Shown: positions 1 through 9,029 of the stretch, piece after piece | How the letters are laid out: the number at the start of each line of letters is the position of its first letter | Numbering within the stretch: the first letter of the stretch is position 1 | Assembly: GCF_019139535.1 (NCBI RefSeq) | Contig: NZ_CP077073.1 | Span: 1,748,001-1,812,000, forward strand | Direction of reading: 5' to 3' | DNA length: 64,000 nucleotides | Source of the DNA: Pseudomonas muyukensis | Lineage (GTDB): Bacteria; Pseudomonadota; Gammaproteobacteria; Pseudomonadales; Pseudomonadaceae | Translations under genes and position numbers: made by a program | Notes under the pieces: model-generated | The model's input: the letters and a program-made list of their open reading frames with translations, nothing else | Database searches by the model: none | Told to the model about the DNA's origin: nothing

Positions 1-449
1 AACTGGGTGCCGTAGACCGGCTCGGGGACCACGCCCAGGCGTTCGATTTCGCGGGCATAGTAGGGCTGGTCGGGGATCGACAGGCGCACCAGCATCGACA
101 CCGCGTTGCTGTCGCCCGGCTCGGGCGGGTGGCCGCGGCCATCGCGCACGTGGCAGTTCTGGCAGGCGTTGGTGTTGAACAGTGGGCCAAGGCCGTCGCG
201 GGCGGTAGTGGTGGACGGGGCGATGACCCAGGGGTTGCGGAAGAAGCTGTTGCCCACCGCGAAGTCCAGGCGCCGCTCGGGGCTGAGGTTGGCCGAGGGC
301 AGCGAGTAGGCGTTGCGGTCGCTGCGCTGCACGGTTGCCTTGCCACCGGCGAGGGCTTCGCCGGGCTCGGCCTGGGTGAAACGCGGGGCGTCGTCACAGG
401 CGGCGAGGGCGAGGGCCAGCAGCAGGGGGCTTAGGCGGAGCACGGACAT
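1..449 (-). CDS. Di-haem oxidoreductase/thiol oxidoreductase-like lipoprotein (DUF1111), partial
   Basis: The N-terminal 149 residues of a periplasmic c-type cytochrome are present; the rest runs off the left edge. The start is followed by a lipoprotein signal ending in LAAC (Cys18), so the protein is probably membrane anchored. A haem c site CQNCH lies at residues 96-100, with the flanking FNTNA and GRGHPPEPG typical of the DUF1111 'di-haem peroxidase-like' family. It lies downstream of, and in the same direction as, the imelysin gene, a pairing common in pseudomonads and usually linked to iron acquisition. The 209 bp between the two genes contain a strong terminator and a REP, so it probably has its own promoter. 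The substrate is unknown. Confidence 0.85.
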   Translation of the reverse strand, partial: MSVLRLSPLLLALALAACDDAPRFTQAEPGEALAGGKATVQRSDRNAYSLPSANLSPERRLDFAVGNSFFRNPWVIAPSTTTARDGLGPLFNTNACQNCHVRDGRGHPPEPGDSNAVSMLVRLSIPDQPYYAREIERLGVVPEPVYGTQ

Positions 450-551
450 CGAGGATCCTGGGCATGGGCGAAAAACCGGCGTGCAAGCTTATCAGGCCGG
501 GGGTGTTTGAATAAGAGCAATTTGCAATTGCTGGATGAAATCAATGTCAGT

Positions 552-592
552 TGGCCCCTATCGTCGAGGCAAGGCCGCTCCTACAGGGGGGC
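552..592. repeat. Single REP element
   Basis: This contains 'aaggccgctcctacaggg', the reverse complement of the 'taggagcggcctt' REP core that recurs elsewhere in the window. It sits between the DUF1111 start and the imelysin terminator. Confidence 0.6.
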
Positions 593-607
593 GATGGTGG
601 TGCTGGG

Positions 608-636
608 AAATAAAAAAGGCGGCCCGAAGGCCGCCT
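608..636 (-). terminator. Rho-independent terminator of the imelysin gene
   Basis: An 8-bp perfect stem (617-624 with 629-636, AGGCGGCC/GGCCGCCT on the minus strand) has a 4-nt loop and is followed on the minus strand by a T6 run. It lies 22 bp after the imelysin stop. Confidence 0.9.
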
Positions 637-657
637 CTGTTGAACCGCTGGCGCTGA

Positions 658-1992
658 TCAGAACTCGTGATCGGCGGTGTCCGGGTTCAGGTTGGCAATG
701 CCCAACTTGCCTGCTGCCTGCTCGATCGCGCCGGTCTGCTTGACCAGCGAGGCGATGGCGTCACGCACGATCTGGTTGCCGGCGGCGTTGTCGGCGGCGA
801 TCAGCTGGTCGTAGTGCTCGCCCTTGAGCGCGTGGTCGACGATCACCTGGATCTTGGCCTCGGTGGCTTCCAGGTCGGCCTTGAGGGTGGCGTCGGTGGC
901 CGGGTCGGCCTTGGCCACCAGCGACGACAGGCTCGGGCCGCTCAGCTTGCTGCCGTCGACACGGGTGTACTCGCCCAGGTAGACGTTGCGGATGCCCTTG
1001 GCGTCGTAGAAGTGCGAGTAGTGGGTGTTGTCGCTGAAGCAGTCATGCTCGTCTTCCGGCGAGTTGGCTTCCAGCGAGACCTTCATGCGCTCGCCGGCCA
1101 GTTCGCCCAGCGACAGGCTGCCCATGCCGAACAGCATCTTGCGCAGGCCATCGTTGCCCGGCTCGTTTTCCAGGGTGGCGCGGTAGTTGTCGGCGACGTT
1201 CGGTGCCCAGTTGCCGACCATTTCCTCGAGGTCCTTGACCAGCAGGTCGGTGACCGCCTTGAGGTAGGTGCGGCGACGGTCGTTGTGCCCGCCCGTGGCG
1301 CCCTTGCCTTCGAGGTAGTCCGAGGCCGGGCGGTTGCCCGCGCCTGGGCCGGTGCCGTTGAGGTCCTGGCCCCAGAGCAGGAATTCGATGGCGTGGTAGC
1401 CGGTGGCGACGTTGGCTTCCGAGCCGCCCAGTTCGTTGAGGCTGGCGAGCTTCTCGGGGGTGATGGCCTTGACGTCGATCTTGTCTTCGCCCACCTGGAT
1501 CTCGGTGTTGGCGATGATGTTGGCGTTAGCCGCCGGGTTGCCCAGGGCGTGCTCGTAGCTCTTGTCGACGTAGTCGATCAGGCCTTCGTCCAGGGGCCAG
1601 GCGTTCACCTGGCCTTCCCAGTCGTCGATGATGGTGTTGCCGAAGCGGAACACTTCGCTCTGCAGGTAAGGCACGCGGGCGGCGGCCCAGGCGTCCTTGG
1701 CGGCCTTGAGGGTCTGGTCGTCGGGCTTGGCGAGGAAGGCGTCGACGGCGCTTTGCAGCTGCTTGGCGGTGCTCAGCGAGTCGCTGTACACAGCGTGGAC
1801 CATTTCGGCGTAATGCTTGACCACCGCCTTGGCGGCGGCTTCGTCGACCGCGCCTGCTGCGGCGCTGCTGCTGGCGGCGGCAGGTGCCTGGGCTTGCGGC
1901 GCGGCGGCCTTGTCATCCTTGCCTTCGCCGCAACCGGCGAGGGCGATGGCGATGGCCAGCAGACTGGCGGAGGCCAGAGGCATTCGAATCAT
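658..1992 (-). CDS. Imelysin-family periplasmic lipoprotein (iron-regulated, IrpA/EfeO-like)
   Basis: The product is 444 residues. Residues 1-21 form a lipoprotein signal with lipobox LAGC (Cys21), followed by an Ala/Pro-rich low-complexity linker (about 28-50) and the imelysin fold. The family signature GxHxxE is visible as GYHAIE at 198-203, followed by FLLWGQD. The start ATG at 1992 is preceded by AGGAAA at good spacing. Imelysins are bilobed helical proteins implicated in iron or haem uptake; the family was once named insulin-cleaving peptidase, but bacterial members are not clearly proteases. The neighbouring cytochrome lipoprotein and a weak Fur-like site upstream fit an iron role. The exact ligand cannot be told from sequence. 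Confidence 0.92.
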   Translation of the reverse strand: MIRMPLASASLLAIAIALAGCGEGKDDKAAAPQAQAPAAASSSAAAGAVDEAAAKAVVKHYAEMVHAVYSDSLSTAKQLQSAVDAFLAKPDDQTLKAAKDAWAAARVPYLQSEVFRFGNTIIDDWEGQVNAWPLDEGLIDYVDKSYEHALGNPAANANIIANTEIQVGEDKIDVKAITPEKLASLNELGGSEANVATGYHAIEFLLWGQDLNGTGPGAGNRPASDYLEGKGATGGHNDRRRTYLKAVTDLLVKDLEEMVGNWAPNVADNYRATLENEPGNDGLRKMLFGMGSLSLGELAGERMKVSLEANSPEDEHDCFSDNTHYSHFYDAKGIRNVYLGEYTRVDGSKLSGPSLSSLVAKADPATDATLKADLEATEAKIQVIVDHALKGEHYDQLIAADNAAGNQIVRDAIASLVKQTGAIEQAAGKLGIANLNPDTADHEF

Positions 1993-2065
1993 TGTTGGTT
2001 TCCTGCGTCGTGTGGTGGGACCAAGGGTGGGCCGTGCGCTGTGGCACGCGAAACCGTGACATCAT

Positions 2066-2084
2066 GCGAAAGATTTGCATTTGC
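2066..2084 (-). promoter_or_regulatory. Possible Fur-like box upstream of the imelysin gene
   Basis: On the minus strand GCAAATGCAAATCTTTCGC matches the 19-bp Fur consensus (GATAATGATAATCATTATC) at 12 of 19 positions by hand alignment. It lies 74-92 bp upstream of the imelysin start. The match is weak and could be chance, but the downstream genes are typical Fur targets. Confidence 0.3.
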
Positions 2085-2152
2085 TGTAAAGGGTCGGGCG
2101 CGCATTTCATGCAAACGCCCGTTTGCGCGGTGGCGCCAAGGCCAGCCGGGGG

Positions 2153-4204
2153 TTACAGCGCGGACACCTGGTCGCGTTGCGCCTGCTTGAGGAAGTGGGT
2201 CAGCTCGCGGGCCGACAACGGCTTGCTGTAGTGGTAGCCCTGACCTTCGTGACAGCCCTGGGCAATGATGTAGCTTTCCTGCTCGGCGGTTTCCACGCCC
2301 TCGGCGATCACCTGCATGCCCAGGCTCTTGCCCAGCTGGATGATGGCACGAACGATGGTGGCGTCGTCATCGTCGTCGAGCAGGTCCTGGACGAAGCTCT
2401 TGTCGATCTTGATCTTGTCCAGCGGCAGCGATTTCAGGTAGCTGAGCGAGGAGTAACCGGTGCCGAAGTCGTCGATGGCGATCAGCGCGCCGGAGCGGCG
2501 CAGGCTGAGCAGGTGCTGGGCGGCGGTGCTGATGTCTTCCATCAGGCCGGTCTCGGTGACTTCCAGCTCCAGGCTGCGTGGCGGCAGGCGGTAGGCCTGC
2601 AGCAGGTTGTTGACCACCCGCGGCAGCTCGTTGTGGTGCAACTGCACGGTGGACAGGTTGACCGCCATGCGCAGCTCGGCGAAGCCCAGGTCGTGCCACT
2701 CGCGCAGTTGCCGGCAGGCCTGGTCGAGCACCCATTCGCCGATGCTGATGATGCTGCCGTTCTGCTCGGCCAGGGGAATGAACTGGTCGGGCGGGACCAT
2801 GCCCAGCTCCGGGTGCTGCCAGCGCAGCAGGGCCTCGACGCCGACCACGCGGTGGTCGCGGTAGCTGATCTGCGGCTGGTACACCAGGTACAGCTGGTTG
2901 CGCGGCAGGGCTTCGCGCAGGTCCTTTTCCAGCTCGCGGCGCCGGCGCATCTCGCTGTCGACGCTGGCGATGTAGAACTGGTAGCGGTTGCGTGAGCGGG
3001 CCTTGGCCAGGGTCATGGTCTGCTCGGCCTTTTGCAGCAGTTTCTCGGTGCTGTCGCCGTCCTCGGGGAACAGGGTGATGCCGATGGTGGCGCGCAGGCG
3101 AATCTGCTGCTGGTCGAGGTCGAACGGCGCCTCGAGGTCGTCGAGGATGCTCTGGGCCAGTTCGGCGGCCTCGTAGGGTTGCTCGATGTTGGCCTGGACC
3201 AGGGCGAATTGGTCGCCGCCGAGCCGCGCCAGGGCGCCGAGGCGGCCACTGTGGGCGCGCAGGCGGTCGGCCAGGGCCAGCAGCAGTTGGTCGCCGACCT
3301 GGTAGCTGAACTGCTCGTTGATGCCCTTGAAGTCGTCCAGGCCCACGCACAGCACGGCGACGCGGCGTTGCAGGCGGCCGCCGTCGACCAGGATCTTGTC
3401 CAGTTGCTGCTGCAGTTGCTGGCGGTTGGGCAGGCCGGTGAGGAAGTCGTACTGGGCCATGCGTTGAAGGCTGTTCTCGGCTTCATGGCGCAGGTGGGTG
3501 TTGCGCTCGATGGAGGCCAGCAGCTGGTTGGCGGTGTTGACCCAGATGCCCAGCTCGTTGCGTTCGTGGCCCTTGAGCTGCGGGATCTGGTGCTGGCTGG
3601 GGCGGTCTGGGTTGATCTGGGTGAGGTGCTCGATGATCTTCGACAGCGGCTTGGTCAGCAGCCAGTGGTACACCAGGTACAGCACCAGGCCCATGGCCAG
3701 GGCGCGCAGTACGCCGGAGATGAAGATGATCACTGCATTGATCAGAAAACCTTCGCCATAGCCCGAAGTGTCGAGGGTGATGCTCAGGTCGCCGTAATAT
3801 TCGCTGTAGGGGCCACGGCCGACCAGTTGCGTGGTGTAGGTGCGTTCCTGGCCAAGGATCAGGTCGGTCAGCCAGCGCATGGACATGTCCTGCAGGGGCC
3901 GGGATTTTTCCGCCAGCATGGTTTCGTTGGGGTGGCCGATGGCGGCCATGCGCACGGCCTGGTCCTGGAACAGGCCTTCCATTACCTGCATGCCCATTTC
4001 CCGGTCGAGGCTGTACACCGCCTGGGTCGAGGGGTCGCGGAACATGTCGAGGATGCGCTGGGCGTCGTTGTTCACCGACTGGCGGGTCTTGTAGGCGTCG
4101 TAGACGATCTGCGCACAGCTGAGCACGACGCCGACAGCCAACGCCGAGAGCAACACCACCCTGAGCAACTTGACCGACAAGCTGTTGCGAAATTCCAGCT
4201 TCAA
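2153..4204 (-). CDS. bifA: Membrane-bound c-di-GMP phosphodiesterase with degenerate GGDEF domain (BifA)
   Basis: Counting from a TTG start at 4204 (AAGGAAA ribosome site six bases upstream) gives 683 residues, close to the roughly 687 of P. aeruginosa BifA. The next upstream ATG (4252) lacks a ribosome site. Layout: TM1 about 11-36, a periplasmic segment, TM2 about 152-181, a HAMP-like linker, a GGDEF domain with the altered motif GGDQF at 329-333, and an EAL domain with EALLRW starting at 457 and DDFGTGYSSL later. The degenerate GGDEF with intact EAL is the BifA signature, so the protein should hydrolyse c-di-GMP and promote motility and biofilm dispersal. The sodB gene next door matches the bifA-sodB neighbourhood I know from other pseudomonads. 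Confidence 0.9.
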   Translation of the reverse strand: MKLEFRNSLSVKLLRVVLLSALAVGVVLSCAQIVYDAYKTRQSVNNDAQRILDMFRDPSTQAVYSLDREMGMQVMEGLFQDQAVRMAAIGHPNETMLAEKSRPLQDMSMRWLTDLILGQERTYTTQLVGRGPYSEYYGDLSITLDTSGYGEGFLINAVIIFISGVLRALAMGLVLYLVYHWLLTKPLSKIIEHLTQINPDRPSQHQIPQLKGHERNELGIWVNTANQLLASIERNTHLRHEAENSLQRMAQYDFLTGLPNRQQLQQQLDKILVDGGRLQRRVAVLCVGLDDFKGINEQFSYQVGDQLLLALADRLRAHSGRLGALARLGGDQFALVQANIEQPYEAAELAQSILDDLEAPFDLDQQQIRLRATIGITLFPEDGDSTEKLLQKAEQTMTLAKARSRNRYQFYIASVDSEMRRRRELEKDLREALPRNQLYLVYQPQISYRDHRVVGVEALLRWQHPELGMVPPDQFIPLAEQNGSIISIGEWVLDQACRQLREWHDLGFAELRMAVNLSTVQLHHNELPRVVNNLLQAYRLPPRSLELEVTETGLMEDISTAAQHLLSLRRSGALIAIDDFGTGYSSLSYLKSLPLDKIKIDKSFVQDLLDDDDDATIVRAIIQLGKSLGMQVIAEGVETAEQESYIIAQGCHEGQGYHYSKPLSARELTHFLKQAQRDQVSAL

Positions 4205-4429
4205 TGGGGTTTCCTTAATCCATGCGCATGCCATTATTTTGCCATCAACCATGGCGACAGACTATCGACCGATGTGCCCTTGGCTCTGTATCGGTTGGGC
4301 GGTCATGCGACTTGAGTGCGCTGCGTCAACTTTCCAGAAGTTGATGTTAGCGCGCTCTGCCGGCTGAGCAAGAGGGGCGAGGCCCCGGGCGGGCAAATCG
4401 CTTGGCAGCTGTCGGCGCCGGCATAAAAA

Positions 4430-4450
4430 AACCCGGCGCAAGGCCGGGTT
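4430..4450 (-). terminator. Rho-independent terminator of sodB
   Basis: An 8-bp stem AACCCGGC (4430-4437)/GCCGGGTT (4443-4450) has a 5-nt loop and is followed on the minus strand by a run of seven T. It lies just after the sodB stop. Confidence 0.9.
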
Positions 4451-4472
4451 TTCGGGTTCAGCACTGAAATAC

Positions 4473-5069
4473 TCAGGCCTTGAAGGTCTTGCCTTCGAAC
4501 TGCTCGGCAACGAACTTCCAGTTGACCAGGTTCCAGAACGCCTCGACGTACTTCGGACGCAGGTTGCGGTAGTCGATGTAGTAGGCGTGTTCCCAGACGT
4601 CGCAGGTCAGCAGCGGGGTGTCGCCGCTGGTCAGCGGGTTGCCGGCGCCGATGGTGCTGGCCAGGGCCAGGGAACCGTCAGCCTTCTTCACCAGCCAGCC
4701 CCAGCCGGAGCCGAAGGTGCCGACGGAAACCTTGGTGAACTCTTCCTTGAACTTGTCGAAGGAACCAAAGGCGGCGTTGATGGCCTCGGCCAGGGCACCG
4801 GTCGGTTGGCCGCCGGCGTTCGGTGCCAGGCAGTTCCAGTAGAAGGTGTGGTTCCAGACTTGAGCGGCGTTGTTGAAGATGCCGCCCGAAGAGGTCTTGA
4901 CGATCTCTTCCAGGGTCTTGCCTTCGAACTCGGTGCCTGGGACCAGGTTGTTCAGGTTCACGACATAGGTGTTGTGGTGCTTGTCGTGGTGGAACTCCAG
5001 GGTTTCCTTGGAGATGTGCGGCTGCAGGGCATCGTGGGCGTAGGGCAGCGGCGGCAATTCAAAAGCCAT
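4473..5069 (-). CDS. sodB: Iron superoxide dismutase
   Basis: The product is 198 residues, the normal length of a cytoplasmic Fe-SOD. The metal ligands are visible in HHDKHH (His27), NHTFYWN (His about 74) and [11 protein letters not shown] (Asp and His about 157/161). [11 protein letters not shown], with Gln before the second ligand, is the Fe-type rather than Mn-type pattern. It converts superoxide to peroxide and oxygen. The ATG at 5069 is preceded by GGAGAT at six bases. It has its own terminator and a REP pair upstream, so it is probably a single-gene unit. There is no signal peptide. Confidence 0.97.
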   Translation of the reverse strand: MAFELPPLPYAHDALQPHISKETLEFHHDKHHNTYVVNLNNLVPGTEFEGKTLEEIVKTSSGGIFNNAAQVWNHTFYWNCLAPNAGGQPTGALAEAINAAFGSFDKFKEEFTKVSVGTFGSGWGWLVKKADGSLALASTIGAGNPLTSGDTPLLTCDVWEHAYYIDYRNLRPKYVEAFWNLVNWKFVAEQFEGKTFKA

Positions 5070-5277
5070 GGTGGATCTCCTGATTCAGGTCTGTTTGCGG
5101 TTTGCGCAAGGCCGATCACGGGCGGCCCATGAGCGTCGACGAGTTTGTACTCTTTGCGACGCAAGGGCTGGATCATAGCACCGGCCCCGGCGCTTAACCA
5201 CGCAACATCTATAGGGAATAGAGGTTCCAGAGCGGTTCGCCGGGGGCGACAGGCGGGCCCTCTCAGGTGCTGTGCAA

Positions 5278-5412
5278 TCCCTGTAGGAGCAGCCTTGCGT
5301 CGCGAACGGGCTGCGCAGCAGCCCCGGGATTTCAGCGTTGATACGCAGATCGCCGGGGCCGCTTGGCGGCCCTCTGCGGCCGGCCCGAGGTATTGGCCGC
5401 TCCTACCGCGAG
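5278..5412. repeat. Inverted pair of REP elements (REPIN)
   Basis: 'tgtaggagcagccttgcgtc' near 5281 faces 'ggccgctcctac' near 5395, with GC-rich 'gggctgcgcagcagcccc' hairpin sequence between. The pair fills the 361-bp gap between sodB and the lysE-type gene; nothing else is evident in that gap apart from promoter-sized sequence next to sodB. Confidence 0.75.
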
Positions 5413-5430
5413 GGGTGTAATCCATCCGCT

Positions 5431-6030
5431 TCAGTTGAAAATCAACTGCGCCGCCACCGCGAACATCATCACCGCCACCATCAGGTCCAGCAGCCGCCAG
5501 GTCGTTGGCCGGGCCAGCCACGGCGCCAGCCAGGCGGCGCCGATGGCCAGGGTCGAGAACCACACCAGCGAGGCGCTGGCTGCCCCCGCCACATAAGCGC
5601 CGGGCACGCTCTGCTGGGCGCCGAGCGAGCCGATCAGCAGCACGGTGTCCAGGTATACGTGAGGGTTGAGCAGGGTCACCGCCAGGGCGCTGAGCAGTAC
5701 CGCGCGCCGCGAGCGCTGGCCCTGGCCCTGCTGGTGCTGCAGGCTTTGCTTCGAGCAGGCGCTGCGCAGCGCCTTGGCGCCATACCAGAGCAGGAACAGC
5801 GCGCCGCCCCAGCGCGCCACCGCCAGCAGCGTCGGGTTATGGGCCAGCACCGTGGCCAAACCGAACACCCCGGCGGCCACCAGCAGCGCGTCGCAGACCA
5901 CACACAGCGCCGCCACCGGCAGGTGATGCTCGCGGCGCAGGCTTTGCGCCAGGACGAAGGCGTTCTGCGCGCCGATGGCCATGATCAGGCCGAAGGCCAC
6001 CAGCATGCCGTTGAGATAGCTTTGCCACAT
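5431..6030 (-). CDS. argO: LysE/ArgO-family basic amino acid exporter
   Basis: The product is 199 residues and very hydrophobic, with about six membrane segments, the standard size of the LysE superfamily. The N-terminal signature GAQNAFVLAQSLRREH is characteristic of ArgO/LysE, which export arginine or lysine from the cytoplasm. It is divergent from, and 124 bp away from, an ArgP-type LysR regulator, the classic arrangement in which ArgP activates argO. The gene symbol is inferred from this pairing; the substrate could be lysine, arginine or a toxic analogue. Confidence 0.85.
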   Translation of the reverse strand: MWQSYLNGMLVAFGLIMAIGAQNAFVLAQSLRREHHLPVAALCVVCDALLVAAGVFGLATVLAHNPTLLAVARWGGALFLLWYGAKALRSACSKQSLQHQQGQGQRSRRAVLLSALAVTLLNPHVYLDTVLLIGSLGAQQSVPGAYVAGAASASLVWFSTLAIGAAWLAPWLARPTTWRLLDLMVAVMMFAVAAQLIFN

Positions 6031-6154
6031 GTGAGGAACACTCCACTGGCGCCGACGTTGCCGCCGGCGCTGATTACAAGAAAGATGTGGCCATTGTGGC
6101 GGGCGCGGCGGTATAAGAAAAACAAATAGAGCTGATCTGTCATTAGAGAAATCG

Positions 6155-7045
6155 ATGTTCGACTACAAGCTGCTCGCCGCCCTCGCCGCGGTGATCGAAC
6201 AAGCCGGCTTCGAGCGTGCCGCCCAGGTGCTGGGGCTGTCGCAATCGGCCATCTCGCAACGCATCAAGCTGCTCGAGGCGCGGGTCGGCCAACCGGTGCT
6301 GGTGCGGGCGACACCGCCGAGCCCGACCGAGGTCGGGCGCCAGCTGCTCAACCATGTGCAGCAGGTGCGTCTGCTCGAGCGCGACTTGCAGCGCCAGGTG
6401 CCGGCGCTGGACGAAGAGGGCATGCCCGAACGCCTGCGCGTGGCGCTCAACGCCGACAGCCTGGCGACCTGGTGGGCGGGCGCGGTGGGGGCGTTCTGCG
6501 CCGAGCAGCAGTTGCTGCTGGACCTGGTGGTCGAGGATCAGGATGTGGGCCTCAAGCGCATGCGTGCCGGCGAGGTGGCGGCTTGCCTGTGCGGCAGCGA
6601 GCGTCCGGTGGCTGGCGCGCGCAGCCTGGCGCTGGGGGCGATGCGCTACCGGGCGCTGGCCAGCCCCGGGTTCATGGCGCGCTATTTCCCCAACGGTTTC
6701 GAAGTCGCGCGCCTGGCGCGGACCCCGGCGATCGTGTTCGGCCCCGATGACTTCCTGCAGCACCGCTACCTGGCCTCACTGGGTATCGAGGATGGTTTCC
6801 TGCACCACCTGTGCCCGTCTTCCGAGGGCTTCTTGCGCATGACCGAGGCCGGCCTGGGCTGGGGCCTGGTGCCCGAGCGGCAGGTGGCCGAGCAACTGGC
6901 CCGTGGCGAGTTGGTGGAAATCTGCAGCGATACCCCCATCGATGTGCCGCTGTACTGGCATCATTGGCGCAATGGCGGGCAACTGCTCGCCCAACTGACC
7001 GAACACCTGCGCCATTCGGCCCGGGACTGGCTGGTGCCGTTGTAG
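6155..7045 (+). CDS. argP: LysR-family regulator ArgP (IciA)
   Basis: The product is 296 residues. The N-terminal winged HTH (about 2-60) contains AAQVLGLSQSAISQRIKLLEARVGQ, the LysR recognition-helix pattern, and MFDYKLLAALAAVIEQ is ArgP-like. The remainder is a ligand-binding domain. ArgP senses lysine and arginine and activates argO, which is transcribed divergently here; the 124-bp intergenic region should carry its binding site. I did not identify a distinct operator by eye. Confidence 0.88.
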   Translation: MFDYKLLAALAAVIEQAGFERAAQVLGLSQSAISQRIKLLEARVGQPVLVRATPPSPTEVGRQLLNHVQQVRLLERDLQRQVPALDEEGMPERLRVALNADSLATWWAGAVGAFCAEQQLLLDLVVEDQDVGLKRMRAGEVAACLCGSERPVAGARSLALGAMRYRALASPGFMARYFPNGFEVARLARTPAIVFGPDDFLQHRYLASLGIEDGFLHHLCPSSEGFLRMTEAGLGWGLVPERQVAEQLARGELVEICSDTPIDVPLYWHHWRNGGQLLAQLTEHLRHSARDWLVPL

Positions 7046-7094
7046 GCGCGGCGTGCGTCAGTTGCATCCGATATCAGGCAAGGCGGAGTCTTAC

Positions 7095-8090
7095 ATGCGA
7101 ATTCTGGTCACCGGCGCGAGCGGCTTCATTGGCGGGCGCTTTGCGCGCTTTGCCCTGGAGCAGGGCCTGGAGGTGCGGGTCAACGGCCGGCGGGCGGAAG
7201 GGGTGGAACACCTGGTCAAGCGCGGGGCGCAGTTCATCCCCGGCGACCTGGGCGATGCCGAACTGGCCCGGCGCCTGTGCCAGGGCGTCGACGCGGTGGT
7301 GCACTGCGCGGGCGCCGTGGGCACCTGGGGGCGCTACCAGGACTTCCATCAGGGCAACGTGGTGCTTACCGAGAACGTGGTCGAGGGCTGCCTGAAGGAG
7401 CACGTGCGGCGCTTGGTGCACCTGTCGTCGCCGTCGATCTACTTCAATGGTCGTGGGCAACGGGATATCCGCGAGGATCAGGTACCCCGGCGTTTCCATG
7501 ACCACTACGCGCTGACCAAGCACCTGGCCGAGCAGAAGGTGTTCGGCGCCCAGGAGTTCGGCCTCGAGGTGCTGGCGTTGCGACCGCGCTTTGTCACCGG
7601 TGCCGGTGATACCAGTATTTTCCCGCGGCTGATGCACATGCAGCGCAAAGGCCGGGTGGCGATCATCGGCAATGGCCTGAACAAGGTCGACTTCACCAGC
7701 GTGCACAACCTCAACGAGGCCTTGCTCAGCGCGTTGTTCGCCGAGGAGCAGGCGCTGGGGCAGGCCTACAACATCAGCAACGGCCATCCGCTGCCGTTGT
7801 GGGACGTGATCAACTATGTCATGCGCCGCATGCAACTGCCGCAGGTCACCCGCTACCGCGCCTATGGCCTGGGCTACAGCCTGGCGGCGCTGAACGAGGC
7901 TGCCTGCCTGCTGTGGCCCGGCCGCCCGCAGCCGACCTTGAGCCGTACTGCGATGCAGGTGATGAGCCGCGATTTCACCCTCGATATCAGCCGCGCCCGC
8001 CAGTACCTGGACTACCGCCCCAAGGTCGAGGTGTGGGCGGCGCTGGATGAATTCTGCGCCTGGTGGCAGGCCCAGCCGGGCCAGCGCTGA
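7095..8090 (+). CDS. NAD(P)-dependent epimerase/dehydratase (extended SDR)
   Basis: The product is 331 residues from the ATG at 7095; the reading frame extends further upstream, but the Rossmann strand MRILVTGASGFIGGRF begins here. The nucleotide motif GASGFIG is at about 8-14 and the catalytic YxxxK is seen as YALTK. HLSSPSIYF supplies the Ser/Thr of the triad. It resembles 3-beta-hydroxysteroid dehydrogenase/sugar epimerase-like SDRs. The substrate is not predictable. It follows argP by 49 bp and could be cotranscribed with it. Confidence 0.85.
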   Translation: MRILVTGASGFIGGRFARFALEQGLEVRVNGRRAEGVEHLVKRGAQFIPGDLGDAELARRLCQGVDAVVHCAGAVGTWGRYQDFHQGNVVLTENVVEGCLKEHVRRLVHLSSPSIYFNGRGQRDIREDQVPRRFHDHYALTKHLAEQKVFGAQEFGLEVLALRPRFVTGAGDTSIFPRLMHMQRKGRVAIIGNGLNKVDFTSVHNLNEALLSALFAEEQALGQAYNISNGHPLPLWDVINYVMRRMQLPQVTRYRAYGLGYSLAALNEAACLLWPGRPQPTLSRTAMQVMSRDFTLDISRARQYLDYRPKVEVWAALDEFCAWWQAQPGQR

Positions 8091-8177
8091 ACCTGTGGGC
8101 GGGATGATGGTCATCAGTGCGCCGCCCAGGCGGTTTATACTCATGCCTCTTTGCTACTACTGCGGTTGACTACATCC

Positions 8178-9002
8178 ATGCGTAATGACGCCCACGACGA
8201 TTTCGACGAAGTGCCCACCCTGCGAGCCGGCACCCCTGATGATGACGAACTGTTGCCTGCCCACGTGGCGCGCAGCCGCCAGAAGGCGGTGCGTCCCCGC
8301 AGCAATGGGCCACTGTGGGCGTTGCTCGGCGCCTCGTTCATTGCCCTGGCGGGGCTGGGTTGGTGGAGCTTCCAGCAGATTTCGCTGATGGAGCAGCAAT
8401 TGATCGCCACCCAGGAAAGCTTCGCCCGCATCAGCGAAGAAGCCGCCGGGCGGTTGCAGGCGATCAGCGGCAAGGTCGAGGCCAGCGAGTCGAGCAACAG
8501 CACCGGCAGCGAGGCGTTGAAGCTGCAGATTCGCCAGTTGCAGGCCTCGTTGGTCGAGCAGGGCAAGCAGCAGCAGGGCGTCGCTGGCCAGGCGGGCGAC
8601 CTGGGCAAGCGCCTGGAGCAGGTGCTGGCCGACACCCGCGAGCAGCAAAAAGCCGTGACCGAGTTGCAGGGCCAGTTGCAGGCTCAGCTCAAGGCGGTGA
8701 ACGCCGAGTTGACGGCGCTGAAGTCGGGGCAGGTGGACGGCGGCAAGCTGGATGGCCAGCTCAAGAGCCTGAGCAACGAGGTGGCGGCGTTGAAGAAGCA
8801 GGGCAATCCGAGCGCGGCGATCGCCAGCCTGGAGCAGGATGTGCTGGTGCTCAAGAGCCAGGTCGACAACCGCCCGGCGCCAGCGGCCGGCGGTGCCTCG
8901 GTGCAGGAGTTCGATGCTTTCCGTGGCCAGACCACCCGTAACATCAGCACCTTGCAGAGCCAGATCCAGAACCTGCAGCAGCAGATCAACGCCCGGCCCT
9001 GA
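8178..9002 (+). CDS. Single-pass inner-membrane coiled-coil protein, unknown function
   Basis: The product is 274 residues. A charged N-terminus (DDFDEVPTLRAGTPDDDE) is followed by one transmembrane helix at about 46-63 (WALLGASFIALAGLGWW) and then a long Gln/Ala/Leu-rich coiled coil to the C-terminus with repeated LQ...LQ heptads. The topology is therefore a short cytoplasmic tail with a periplasmic rod. I do not recognise a defined family; ATPase-like labels sometimes given to such proteins are not supported by any nucleotide motif. The start chosen is the ATG giving the conserved acidic N-terminus. A tandem REP array follows directly. Confidence 0.75.
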   Translation: MRNDAHDDFDEVPTLRAGTPDDDELLPAHVARSRQKAVRPRSNGPLWALLGASFIALAGLGWWSFQQISLMEQQLIATQESFARISEEAAGRLQAISGKVEASESSNSTGSEALKLQIRQLQASLVEQGKQQQGVAGQAGDLGKRLEQVLADTREQQKAVTELQGQLQAQLKAVNAELTALKSGQVDGGKLDGQLKSLSNEVAALKKQGNPSAAIASLEQDVLVLKSQVDNRPAPAAGGASVQEFDAFRGQTTRNISTLQSQIQNLQQQINARP

Positions 9003-9029
9003 GCCGAGCCCGAGGCCGGTGTCATCCAC

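Noticed and set aside
667..2190. A 507-codon plus-strand frame opposite the imelysin gene
   Set aside because: Its product is a Val/Gly/Ala-rich shadow of the imelysin gene, which has a lipobox, GxHxxE motif, ribosome site and terminator.
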